Below, piece after piece: positions 23,960 through 36,900 of a DNA stretch of 64,000 nt. A program made the position numbers and the translations under genes. Under the pieces are notes generated by a model. It made no database searches. It saw only the letters and a list, made by a program, of their open reading frames with translations, and was not told the DNA's origin. The DNA is from Trichostrongylus colubriformis (lineage: Eukaryota; Nematoda; Chromadorea; Rhabditida; Trichostrongylidae), in NCBI GenBank assembly GCA_963978905.1, contig OZ022258.1:25672716-25736715 (forward strand), written 5' to 3'. Numbering within the stretch: position 1 is the stretch's first letter; each line of letters begins with the position of its first letter.

Positions 23960-24881
23960 ATAAATATGCTTTTGCTTCAGGTGGGAGCACAGCAATGAAA
24001 CACATTGCAACTACAATCTAGCAATAGCTATGAGGTCAATAACAGTGTGGGGGGGGGTAGTATTTAGGTAATATACACATGAGTGTGCAAGCAGATGGTT
24101 GTAGAACGTTTCAACTGAGGCATGACAGCGCGAAATGAGCGCCCCCTCAACTACATTAGCACCCGTGATTTTCATGTTCCCATGAGGAGCATTAGATCAC
24201 GATTCGATGGATATACATATGTGCATATTCGTATTATTGAGCACCCGCCATGTTCTCTACGTGAAGGAGTTTCTCTGAAAGACATGGCGAGTCCATTGAA
24301 ATGCTCGATCGACACACATCTTTCATGAACTGATAAGTTTCTAGAAGAACAAATGATCAAGTGTATTCTGTATTCGACGAAAAACGTGCAGATAAAAACG
24401 CATGCTGTTGAGGGATTCGCAACCTCTAAGGTAACTACTGCCCATTTCTCTACATCAGACCAAAGTTCTATTTGCTACAATTTAAGCCAGATCTCAAGTG
24501 AATTGCACTGCTAAGCAAAGACGAAAACCAACAAAACGTTGTGAAAGGAATGAAACAACCAGCACCAAAATAATTTTCCCGCGTGCGCTCGGTTCAAATA
24601 CCGCGAGATGGGGCGCGAAATCACTACATTTCAGCCATGCCTCTGATGTAGACTGCGTTCACTCAAGGGCTACACTTTACTTTCTTGCCTCTCGCTGTAT
24701 AAAACCTATAGAGGAGAGAGAGATGGCGACTACTTCTGAAGAACTGCACATGAACTTAGCAGAAAATGGAGAGGAAAATCCGAAACAGTTTTGATGTTTG
24801 CAAAACGCTTCGTTGAACCAGCTGTTTAATACGCAATCGCGGGATATGCATTTTCTCAGTGCGGGAGTTTTAAGTGGAAAT
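23960..24881. promoter_or_regulatory. Putative divergent intergenic/promoter interval
   Basis: This interval lies between the RING gene (-) and rad-50 (+) and may hold promoters and a missing first RING exon. I cannot point to specific elements. A G9 run is at 24049-24057. A 23-codon + frame at 24722-24793 is not clearly part of a gene. Confidence 0.35.
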
Positions 24882-24891
24882 TTGTTTTCAG
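24882..24891 (+). promoter_or_regulatory. Probable trans-splice acceptor of rad-50
   Basis: TTTGTTTTCAG lies 30 nt upstream of the rad-50 ATG, and no upstream in-frame exon is evident. In nematodes this spacing is typical of a spliced-leader acceptor. A cis-spliced 5'UTR exon is the alternative. Confidence 0.55.
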
Positions 24892-24921
24892 CTTCAGCTC
24901 CCCTTCTGTGCTACAGGAAGG

Positions 24922-24939
24922 ATGGTTTCGCTAAATCAG
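24922..24939 (+). CDS. rad-50: rad-50 exon 1 (six codons, start)
   Basis: ATG GTT TCG CTA AAT CAG followed by GTTAGT. Joined to exon 2 it gives [16 protein letters not shown], the same spacing from Met to the conserved RGIRS motif as in other Rad50 proteins. This favours it over an in-frame ATG at 26372 or 26387. Confidence 0.75.
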
Positions 24940-27900
24940 GTTAGTGCTAACAAATGATTTAAGGGTGAGATCCTCCCTTACGTCGGCGGTCGTGGTAGAT
25001 TCAGTATTGGTGTATTTGGGGAAATCAAAGAAAGCCCACGGAAACCATAGCTGTGCGTCGTCTACCAAATAGCTTTTAAACGTAGTTGTCAGCCAAGTTT
25101 ATTGCGATGTGCTACTAGTTCTTTCATGAAATCAGCACTAGGGTCAGTGAGAGGGACGCAATTTTCCACCTACGTTGAAGCTCCTTCCCTCTCAGTGCGG
25201 GGCGACGTTCTGAAGTTCTTCCCCGTCCTAGACTTAAGTACAACCTGCACACCCAGAAAGGCTCGAAGTCGTTTCCTTACCCCCAAACTTCCACAAGTCT
25301 CACTCTGTTTCGGTTGAGCTGAAATGTGGAAGCACGTTCATTGGAGCCAAATGCCACATCCCCGACTATAAACATAGCCCCCGAATTAGCTTTTGAGCTC
25401 GTTTGCCTTACTTTGTTTTTGATTTATGGAGATGAGTCTTAAAAGCGATTAGACAGCGATCTCTTTCTCCGCGGTTAATTGAAGCGAATGTAACTGTGAG
25501 GGAGTGAGGCTATGTGAGGAATAAGAGGAGGATAAGAATGATGCGAATGATAGAGATAGAGAGAGTATATAAGCGTGGATGTTCGTACAATAAGGCATTC
25601 TCCCTCCAGTGTTCGCACACATGGCAGCTGGCGATCAGGATGAGATGGTATATACAGCTGAAGTAGTAGCTGCGGCAGTCCAGTTCGCAGTAAAAGCCGT
25701 TTGGACTTGGCAGGACCGCCCCGCAGTCGAAACTGCACCGACGAAATCTATGGGGAGAGGATCCAGGCAGCGGAGCCCCATAGAGAAAAAAAGGTTTAAT
25801 AAAAATTGTGATATACTAGTTTTGTGATATAGTAAAAAACAGACTCTGGTGCGGTGTTTTTTTTCGTGTGAGTTACCGAAGAGTCACTAGGGGGAGGTGT
25901 GAGGGAGTGAGGCTATGTGAGGAATGAGAAGAGGATGATGCGAATAATAGAGATATAGAGAGAGTATATAAGCGTGAATGCTCGCACAATAAAGCATTCT
26001 CCTCCAGTGTTCGTACACATCGCAACCTTTCGCTCATTAATCCCTTTCGTGCCCTTTCTTGCAAGGTTCTATAACCGAGCGCTTCACGAGTTCATGCAGG
26101 AGAGAGAAGAACTCAGTTTTCGGTTTTGGGCGGTTTGTCCTTTTTTATGATTGTCTAGCCATTTAACACCTCGGCCTGATCATCCAACGTTACCGTAAGT
26201 ACGCCCTTAGCAGTAACTTCGGTTTAGGCTCACCTTGCAAACTTCGTTTTCAAATCAAATGTGCATTCTGAAGGACTTACCATTACTGAAGGAAAGATTA
26301 TGTGATCTGTAGAGATAAAATTATTCTGATTAATTTATCCAAAGTCGATTTGGTACGCTTCACGATGAGATATGTACTTTCAGCTAATGGTTAGAGGTAT
26401 CCGAAGTGTGGGAGCGTCCGAAGATGAAACACAAGTGATCCGTTTTCTCAATCCTTTGACCATCATCAGTGGCCCGAATGGAAGTGGAAAAACGGTAGGC
26501 GAAAATTCATCTTGTTTAATGCTCGATTCATAAGAAAACGCTTGCAGACGCTAATAGAAGCTCTAAATTACATTACCACTGGAGCACTACCATCTGGCAA
26601 ACTGGCGTCTTTTGTGCATAGTGTAGAGGTGGGACGATGCTCTATGTATTCAAAGAACTCATTGTTCCAATATGCTTAGTTTGTCGAAAATATGTACTTT
26701 ACAGTTCCAGCTTCTACGTTTAGAACGTTTAGGTATGTCTCAAACCGCGAGTGGACGGCTTAGTCAAATTACAGTTCACAGATTGCAAGGGAAGACTCTG
26801 TGTAGCAACGAAAAGAGTAAATGCTACGTTATCAAAGGTATCGTGTTCTTCGTTGATCTGTGAGGTGAAAGTTGCGCCGCGAACAAAAATGCCGTCTACT
26901 ACCTGTTAAATACTATTCGGAAGCAAAATATCCATGTTCGTGGTAAGTTGATACGATTCACGGGAACGTTATGAGTGGATTAATCGTCAGAACAATGTGT
27001 GCTCATGGAGAATTCGTGGAAGAAGATCCCCGTCTCAGCTATCACCTTGAAAAATTCACTTTAAGGTTGAATGCTCGCCACAAAGGGTGATCATTGAGTA
27101 TTTCTCCCATATATTCACATAAGGGTATACTGAATGAACCAAAGTCTGGATCTACAGCATTTGGTCTCCTTTGTTTTTGTCCTGGTCTCCAGCCACTTTT
27201 CTAGGCTTCGCTTTATTGACTTGACCTTATTGTCGTTTCATACATATCCATGTTCAACCTCCTATATTAGCGCGTTTAAACAACTATCAGTACGTTCACT
27301 CGGCTGATGTTCCGACTTCATCACCTTCCTGAGAGCTTGAAAGAGAGAAGGCCTTACAGAAACAATCTGTTCGGTCGAGAACTACTTTAGACTTTAACCA
27401 TTCCGCGAGGTGCGAATCGGGAAAACGGTACCGTAGAAGTTTTGACGGCTACGGTGGCTTTAACTGTTATTGGGGCTTCTATAAAGCGTTCACCCAATGA
27501 GCGACTGTGGCTTAAGACTTTTGTTGTTTGATACGGTCTTTGGAGGAGCAGCTTCCATAAACTTTTCGTTCTTCAAGGCTCTGGAGAAGGCATCAGCACT
27601 AAAGTTGCTACCAAACATGGTTGGGGTGTGTACGCAAAATTGTCAAAAGTTGGGTGGTACGAACACACCTGCGTCGCACCCCATGTGGGAAGATTTCGCA
27701 CCCCATGTGCGAAGAAGTAATTAAATAAGTGCGGGAATCAGACGTAAGATATTCACCATTCAAAGGAATTGTGCACGGAAAATCGGGTGTTTCAGTTATT
27801 CATATATTTATGATGTATTATATTTGCATGATAAGGGCCGCATGCAAAGTTGCACGCGAGAAAATGAGAATTCAACTAGGACACAGCTCCCTAAATTGGC

Positions 27901-30900
27901 GGGCGGGTGGGCGAGGCCTTCAAGTGAGTGCCCCGTTCCGTAATTCGTCGTGGTCGCAGACAAAGAGGGGGACTGTTTACGAGGCTTTCTCTTCCCACTG
28001 TGCGTCTCCTACAGCGGCAAAGCATGGGACGGGCACCTGCTCGGAGGCCGCCACTTCAAAGAGCTGTATCTTAGCCGGGTTCTCCCTTTCCCCCCTTGAA
28101 ACTTTGCATGCGGCCCTTATTAAGCAAATACTACATAAATATAAGGATAACAGAAAAACTCATATTTTCGTGCACGATTCCTTAAACCCCATCGCTATCA
28201 ACGTCTGCGTGGAACAGCAGAGCCGATTTCCGTGGAGTGTAGCTCGTGCGAAGCTTAGGGTAAGCTTCGGTTCATGGAAGTCACTAAGCTTTTGCTGCTC
28301 GGTCAACGCTGGTATGACTTAAAGTATCTTTTTTCATGCTTCAAACCCGCCTCCTCGGATTGTTTCAGGGTAATGGAACGTTCCAGCTCTTGGAAACAAT
28401 GGAGTCGGGAACCTGGTAGTGTCAAAAATGAAGGAGAATAAAGGGCTCATTTGTTTTGCCCCTCCCCCTGCACTTATCACATCTAAGTTAAGTGTACGAA
28501 ATGTTGCAGAAAAAGAAACTAATCAGACTTGTTGATAGATCATATATGCTTATTAGCTTCACAAGTTATGTATACGCTTACTTATGCAGTAAAGTGGCGT
28601 ATAGCTGACTTTTGATTCTCACACCTAGTTAATTACCTCTTCGCACATGTGGTGCGAAGTAGGTCATTCGTACCAGTGTGTACACACCCGTTGGAAGCAT
28701 TCATTCGATATTTATTTCCTCTCACTCCGTTTTCGATTGCGTTCGCCTCTTTTTTAGGCTTCCGACCTTCGTCGTGAAGACGCCACGAAAGGTCATAAAG
28801 GTAATCAGTAGTGGGAGGAAATGTCCTCTGTGAATAAATGCGTGAGTCGTGGAGGCGACCTGTTGCGCAACGTTTCTTAAATGACATGCGTTATGCTTTC
28901 CATCACGGCTTTGGTAAGGTGCACTCCGGTGCAATACGTTGAGTAGCTGCGGTATCGGGGGCAACGGTTACGGTTCAACTCGGTCATTGGCTCACCCCTT
29001 TCAGTGTTGCAAGGAGCGCAAACATTCTAGATGAGAACCTGATGGGAAGTGGTTCGTGTTCCTCGGTTTTTGACCGTTTCATTATGTTCTTTTTTCGCTG
29101 CAATACCAAGCATCTTTTCATCACTACTACATGTTATCCGTTTGTGTTGCGGCTCTCGGGCGGTTGCCCTCCTAACCGCTAGCGCAACAGCATCGTGGTT
29201 ACGGGTCTCCGGACCCCGCTCCACCCGGCTGCTGTGCCTGAGGGTTGTCACTGTCCACGTGGGCTTCCCCAGGACCATACCGCTTTCCCCACAGTATGGA
29301 CGCCGCTTCCCGAAGGCATTAGCTCCCATACTTCTACCTATATGCTACCCTTAGAACGACAGCGAGTACAAGATTGTCGGCACCCATATTTATTATTAGG
29401 TTGATTCATAATAAATCGGACAAATTGACCAATTTTAATCATTGTCGTACAACTTTTTTACGACAACAGGGATTCACTTGAAATATACTCCATCTTTATC
29501 GATGACCTTCTGCCACGGTATAGGCAGATCATGGATGCCCTTGCTCCAGAAGGCCGGAAGCTGGAGCTCGAAGAAGTTGCCGTGTGCCGCCTTGACCTCG
29601 TCGCGAGTTTTGAAGTCTTGGCCGTCCAGGTGGCGTTGGCTGTGGGAGAAAAGGTGGAAATCTGAAGGGGCCAGGTCTGGGGAGTACGGTGGGTATAGAA
29701 GTACGGTCCAACTGTACGACAGCAGCTCGGCCTTGGTCGATCTTGCGAAGTGCGGTCTGTGGAAGTAGACACGTTGTCGTGCTGGAAGTAGACATGTGAC
29801 CGCCGCCGTAGCGAACTTTGGACATTGGCCTTCAATTCTCGTAATTGACGAACGTAGACGTCGGCGGATACTGTGGTACCTTCATCGAGCAGCTCCCAGT
29901 ACTCTACGCCGTGTACGCTCCACCAACCGCGGTTTTCGTCTTCGATGGAATAGTCGCCTGACGCAAACTTCGAATGCTACAACTACAGTGTACTTCTGCC
30001 GGGGGCATGCTCCTTGTGAACTTCTATCAGACGTCTGCCGATATCCGCGGGTTCCTGGCCAGATAGCGATATAAATAGTATGACGTTGCGGATGTGGTCT
30101 CTGGACCGCTTGAAATCGTGCGGCATTGTGGCGGAATGAATTAACTTTGGAGTGATTATTTTGCGGTACTTTGAAGAGCTTTTCATACTCATTCCAACGG
30201 TACCTCGCGCGTCCATTTTCGTTAATTCGTTACTGAGTTATGATCTCTAGAAATCATCACTACCATTTGTCCGATTTATTATGAATCAACCTAATATGTA
30301 CACAACATTTACAATAGTCGCCCTACTCTTATCTTCCTGCCTGATCTTAGGTCAGACCGTGCTTCATCTCCCCAAGGGTCAACTATTGGAAGAATACCAG
30401 CGGTAACTGCGGTAACTTCCTGCACCCTGCAAGCTATCTACCCCGCCTGCAGCCGTCCACGTCCTCGAGTGTAACGGACGTGGGCATGCCAGCGCTCAAC
30501 CACGCCGGCCGCGGTCTGCCCGACCGCACCGCACCCTTGACGGCCTGCAGAGCATGAGAGTCAAGCTCTCACCCTCAACAGTCCGGCATGGCATACTAGC
30601 AGTCTTAGCCCGGTGCCCTCTCCTCCCGGGGGGAAAGTGTGTAAGCACCGACTGGCAGGGGCGACCCTTTTATTGAGCCACGGACTGGGGGCGGGGTCGG
30701 GCGCGCGGTGCGCCCACAGGGACGGTCGCGTTCCGCGGCAGTTTGTCTGTCTGTCTGTCTGCCTGTCTGTCTGTCTGGTCTGTCTGTCTGTCTGGTCTAT
30801 CTGTTTGGTCTGTCTGTCTGGTCTGTCTGTCTGATCTGTCTGTCTGGTCTGTCTGTCTGGTCTGGTCTGTCTGTCACGAAAGTGCAGCAAAGCTGGGAAC

Positions 30901-33900
30901 CTGAATTTTGAAATGATATAGGGGGTGAAAAGGGAACATTAAGGTGAGGGACCGAAAGTGATAGCAACTGATTAGAGATTAGAGATCAGAGCAACTGATT
31001 TGATAAGGAGCCTCGAAAGGCGAATGGCGGGAAATTCATATCTCACGACTCAGCAAAGCTGGGAACCTAATTTTACAAATGGTATAGCGGGTGAAAAGGG
31101 AACATTAAGGTGAGGGACCGAAAGTGATAGCAACTGATTAGAGATTAGAGATTAGAGCAACTGATTTGATAAGGAGCCTCGAAAGGCGAACGGCGGGAAA
31201 CTGATTTCTCGCGTCGCAACAAAGCTGGGACCATGAATTTTGGATATGATATAGGGGGTTGTAAGGGGACAACAGTGGTGAGAGACCGGAAGTGATAGCA
31301 AATGATAAAGTCTGATAAGAGGCCTAAAAAGCCGAATGTCGGAAAATCCATATTTCGCGTCGCAGCAAAGCTGGGATCATGAATTTTAGATACCAGTTGG
31401 GTTGGCGCATACTACTGCGCGCGTCACACATGGAATCATGCAAAGAGCTCGATCGATATCGATTGGTGCGGAAGGACGAGATTGACGGCGAGGGATTTAA
31501 CTTCCTTTTCCCGTTTTTGCGAATTCCCTTTTTCTGCAAACCGTTCGAATGATGATACTGATAGATCGATATCGATCGAGCCCAATCAGCATGCTTCCAT
31601 GTGTGACGCGCGCAGTAGTGTGCGCCAGCCCGACTGGTCCGTACCAAGTCCCGAACAAGTCCGACTGGCCGACTGATGCTGGCCAATTCCTGTGGGGGCA
31701 GCCTACGGCTGCTCGGAAGGCCCGCTTATTCTGCTTTGTCGAATATGTGACAGACAGACAGACAAATATGCAGACGCACAGACAGACGGACAGAGACATA
31801 TCCACTATGCCGATTACCTAATCATGTCCTATTTTATATAAATTCCAAAAATTCGTTGCGTACCATGGCGCTCATATGGAACAAATCTTTTTCAGCAAGG
31901 AAAGTTGCAGTGCAAATCTGATGAGTTTAACATACAAATAACGATGAAAGATGGACAAGTGCACAGCCTTTCGTCGAAGGTGGCCGATTTCCAAAAAGAG
32001 GCCGGTTTGAGTTTTTCTAGAGAGTATCTTGATCTTCTCTGAACGTGTTGACTCAGATTGTCAATCTACTTGGCGTTCCTGCAGCAATATTGGATAATGT
32101 GATATTCTGCCATCAAGAGGATTCTAACTGGTGCTATTTTTACACACGAATGTTCATGCTGCAAATCAAGCAAAAGTCGTATAATAGAGTGGTAATTGCA
32201 GGCCACTTAGCGAGCCGAAGGAGCTGAAGCTGAGGTTTGATCGGATTTTCCAGTTGACCAGGTTTGTCAAGGCAATAGAAGTCATGAAGAAGATGAAAAA
32301 GGATTATGTATGCTCAATCACCTTTATTTTTTTGCTTACGGATCTGCGGTTCTTCATTCTTCTTTTCATTTTCACATTTTTACCATTTAGGAGGGTCAAT
32401 TGGCTACACTTCTGGAAAAGCAGTCATGCAGGGAAATGGTAGTGAAGTCCAAAATCAAGGTTGTAGAGGCTCTCAGTCACGTTTCTTTATTTTTTTGATG
32501 TTGTGCGTTCGAATTAAGTATGAGCATCAACGAGATTCATGCAATGCTTTGCGAAAGGAGTCCAAGGAAAAGATTCGTGTTCTGGATTTGAAGATAAAAG
32601 CGTGCACAGAAGCTGTAGAGAAAGCAAGCCGAAAACTACTGGAAATGGAAGAATTGGAAAGGAAAGCAGGTAGGTTGTGCTTGTTTTACTTGGGTGGATA
32701 ACTCGGTCTTATACGTTTCGATATACGAATTCTTTCTAGAAATAAAGCAAGCAGAATTGCGTATGTTGAAAGAACAACTTAATACGATCAAGGTTGCCCC
32801 ATATCCGGGTACAGAAAAAGAGTTGCGTTCAGAGATACATGAGGTTTGTGTACTTCACAAACATGTTTGTGCATATTGGAAACACTGTAAGGGGTTACGA
32901 AGGGAGTTGGAATTGGTAAGACTCTGTGAATGAACTGAGGCGGGGCAGCGTTTAGGACTCGCTGGCTAAGGCATCCTGGCCATCTGCATCACCTCCTTTA
33001 GTAATGCGGAGGGCGGAGAGCACTTCTTCTATCGCGGTAGGGGTTCTCTTTATAGGTTAATTCCGATCTTTTTCTATTCATTCCGATGCTGCACTACCTC
33101 GCCCCTCTATATTCATACTCTACAGTTGGCCAAAGTTGCACCTGTCATTCTATTGGATCAGTGCGCTGGTACTTCAATATCCTTTAAAGGCACACCAGGA
33201 TTACTTGAGTTTCACATCTCCTGCCATGAATGGATAGTTCGGACCCAAGCCACGTAGGCTCTACCTTTACCGAGGCGTGGGTGTCAGTTCCTGGAGCGCG
33301 CAGAGCCAATATCTACCGCAACCGCTCGGAACCGCCCACCCCAGCCGTGATTGCCGGCAATGACGGTGGCAACGCTTTCGACTACGGGGCAAATGAGACC
33401 TACGATTTGTGTGATAATATAAGTTAAGGAAGACATGCCAATGATAAAGGAGACGTTGACATGAGGCAACAGGTGAAATCCCAGAGCTTCCTGTGATACC
33501 ATTCAGGGAGAAGTGATTCAGAGGTTCGTTTTCACGCGGTAATCTCGTCCGAGGCCATATGCAAGGAGGCCTGATTTCTGCCATTTTCGTAAACTTTTTC
33601 GGATTTTTCTTTGTCGGCGTATTCCATAGCACCTTTAACCACATAATTCAGCGCTTCAACCCACACAAGGTGATCCTGAAATCTGCTTGTAACTTCTAGT
33701 CTGCCTTGTTTTGTTACTGTTTCGCTGTTTGTTGGGCTTGAAAAGATTTCACTGATCCTTGATTTTGAACGAAGAGAGGTTGTGAGAAGTTGTAAAGTTG
33801 CTCAAGGCATTTAGGCATCATAAAGTAAGAAAGCTTAACGGGTAGCTGCTGAGTGCAGCCCGGTATGGTGGAGCGGAAACATCGAACTCTGTATTCGTCA

Positions 33901-36900
33901 GTGGAGACGTGTTTGGAAGCTCCCATAGTCGACCTCCCTTCTCAGCTAAGAGTCATGATCATGATGCCCGAGTAATGAACTGCGCTTTTCAAGTCTTGCT
34001 GGGCCTTGGTTGAGCGGTGTTTGCCATGGAAACTTTTCATTCCAACAGCGAGAACCTCTGGATGCGTTTCGCTAGATGGTCAAGGTAACCCCAAATGCCT
34101 TGGCTCATTTTAGTGGTGTTATTGTCAACCATATGTCACGAGAATTAGCGAAAGGCGAGCACATGAAGTTGGTTACTGCGCTGGTGCGCCAGACTTCGAT
34201 GTATCTGGTATGGAGCACATATAGAACCACTTTTCACAGAGCCCAAGTTTCAGCAGGCTTATATAGGGTGATCTGCTTTACTTTTGTCGTTTGGGAAGCG
34301 TAATAAATTGCAGATCGACTCATCAACGGAGTTCCAGCAGTTGGAGACAAAGCGTGAGCGCTTAAAATCAAATATTGATTCTATCACAAGGGATATTGCT
34401 AGAATGATGAGGGAAAAGGAAACCGCCGAAAGTGAAATGCGTAATGCTGTCAGCATGAAAATGGTTAGTTTGTGCTTACTCTTACCACTTTTTTAGAGAA
34501 TTCGGATCTTTCTATTTCTATACTTCCTGAAGTTACTGAAGTTTGAAGACCAATACAATATTTCAAAAGAAACGGGGTGGCGTTTTTTCAGATGCAGAAT
34601 GACATTCAAAACGATGTTCATAAAATCGAACTTGATCTGGGTGCCGCTTATGGATTGTGTGGTCCTGATTATGTCAGCGAACTTGATAGCAAGATCGTCA
34701 TCGAAGAGAAAGAACTACAAAACCTAAAAGTAAGAGCCCTTCGACTGTTTTTTGTTGCGGAATGGCAGAGTTAAAAAAGAACACCATTTCGTGCACAAAT
34801 TTTCTCGAAAAGACCACAGAGATCATTAGTGGCAAAGTGATATTATTGAGATGCTTCCAACAATATAGCACACGCTACAGACAGTGCTAGTGTGGGAGAA
34901 ACCAACTCTCCTTCCTGCAGTGCCCACAGGTAACCATATCATCAAAGTTATCGCGGGTCCGGTGTAGAGTGGTTAACCGCATCGAAGTTAAAGTTGATAC
35001 ACGTCAAATTTCTTGCAGCAAATCACCAACATATTTACCATCACACTGTTCGGAAAGCTGCTGCTTTCCGAACACTGTGATGGTAAATATGTATTGGGAG
35101 CCCGAGGACCGAAATGATGCCCATTGCTAGTATAGGCAATCTAATTTTTCGTTAGAAATGAAGTTCTTTGCTTGTAGAAGTTTAATTTCAATGAAGAATT
35201 AAAGCCTAGCTGTAATGAGTCGAACATAGACCTCGGCAACATTTCTCGCATCAGCATGATCTCTATAATCTGTTAAAAGTATGTGTTCGAGCTTGCCTGA
35301 GAGTGATTACCCTTTCCTTCCTCTGAGGGTAATTATCGTTTTCGGTCGCTCTTGCCTTGGCACTCAGCTGGAGGGCACCGAGCATGAGGTGAAGAGGTTA
35401 CCAGATTTTCTTCACCTCAAGAGCTTTTTTTTATACTAAGAGAATGCAACCATCCTTCATGAGGATCGATCCATGTTGCCTGATGGCTGCCTCTATTGCC
35501 AGTCCGCTGCTTTTTCAGAATTTTATTTCCAGGAGGCTTCACATCTTGCGCGGAAAGAAGATCAAAGTCGAGTTGATGGCGCTCAGATGGAACTCACCAG
35601 GTTGATCTGTGAAGCTAATTCTCTCTTGTCTTCAGTCGAACAAAGGAAACGTGAAATTGACACAGAAGAAAGGAAACTACAAAAGGCGAATTTGTCTCAG
35701 CAGCGGTGAGGAATGGATTTTACACGCCTGAAATGTGCAATTACAACATTTTCAATCGGTGTGAATTCAGGCTCGGTGAAATTTCCAAGCAGATTTGTAG
35801 TATTGAGTCATCCTTATCGGAGCTGCCAGTCACTGACGAGGGGCTAGCAGAAGATTTGCGAAGTCGACGACAACTGCTACAGAAGGAGGTAATGCATGGT
35901 TAAAATGGTTGTAAATTGCGATATTAAGCTTATGATTAGATCACAGCGCAATTTCATGGTAGGTAGAAGACCTGAGGGAACAGTGCCGGAAAGCAGAGAA
36001 GTTTGCTGAAACTGAAGGAGCAGTCGAAAGAAAGAGTGCTCAAAGGCTGGAAGTGGAGCAGGAGTTGGATGCATTGATCAAAAAACATTGCGATACTTTA
36101 ACTCACGAGTTTGGAACCGTTCCTGATGGACCGTGGAGGCAAGTGAATCTGTTGTGTATTTTTGACGAGTCAGAAGTCTCTACGAAATAGGGTATGATGA
36201 AAATATTAAGAAATATGACCTCACAGAAAGCTAGCTTTTGTGAGGTCAAATGCCCCTACTTGTTTTGGGTGGACTGCTATACAATATTTATTCCATATTA
36301 TTATGTATTAGGTTGAGTCGAAAATTCTCGGACAAATGGTAGTGATGATTTCTAGAGATCATAACTCAGCAACGAGTTAACGAAAATGGACGCACGAGGT
36401 ACCGTTGGAATTAGTATGAAAAACTCTTCAAAGTACCGCAAAATAATCACTCCAAAGTAGTTTCATTCCGCTACCATGCCGCACGATTTCAAGCCGTCCA
36501 GAGACCACTTCCGCAACGTCATACTATTTCTATCGCTATCTGGCCAGGAACCCGCGGATCTTGGCAGACGTTTGAAAGAGTTCACAAGGAGCATGCCTCC
36601 GCCAGAAGTACAGTGTACTTGTAGCATTCGAAGTTTGCGTCAGGCGACTATTCCATCGAATACGAAAACCGCGGTTGGTGGAGCGTACATGGCGTAGAGT
36701 ACTGGGAGCTGCTCGATGAAGGTACAATAGTATCCGCCGACGTCTACGTTCGTCAATTACGAGAATTGAAGGCAAATGTCCAAAGTTCGCAACGGCGGCG
36801 GTCACATGTCTACTTCCAGCACGACAACGCGAGACCGCACATTGCAAGATCGACCAAGGCCGAGCTGCTGTCGTACAGTTGGACTGTGCTTCCACACCCA

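Larger units (their letters stand above)
26838..31895. other. rad-50 intron 4 (5.06 kb), transposon-filled
   Basis: Contains a foldback element (27619-28695), mariner D (29399-30291), a TCTG microsatellite and a satellite array. No coding exon recognised. About 26840-27600 and 28700-29395 hold nothing identifiable. Confidence 0.8.

Noticed and set aside
24122..24328. 68-codon + frame ending SIDTHLS
   Set aside because: Looks moderately protein-like, but no splice or homology support can be seen and it sits in the intergenic interval.
24722..24793. 23-codon + frame (MATTSEELH...) as a rad-50 upstream exon
   Set aside because: It ends in TGA and has no donor that would link it to 24892 or 26384.
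26372..26389. In-frame ATGs as the rad-50 start
   Set aside because: The upstream six-codon exon at 24922 gives exact conserved spacing and good splice sites; an in-frame TGA at 26366 fits with this being intron.
26705..26870. Long open frame overlapping rad-50 exon 4
   Set aside because: A different frame of the same stretch encodes the conserved [14 protein letters not shown] block; the longer frame is a shadow.
27729..28322. 197-codon open frame
   Set aside because: It lies entirely inside a foldback element and follows its inverted repeats; no domain is visible.
34970..35010. tRNA-like GTAGAGTGGTTAACCGC
   Set aside because: No acceptor or anticodon stem could be paired around it.
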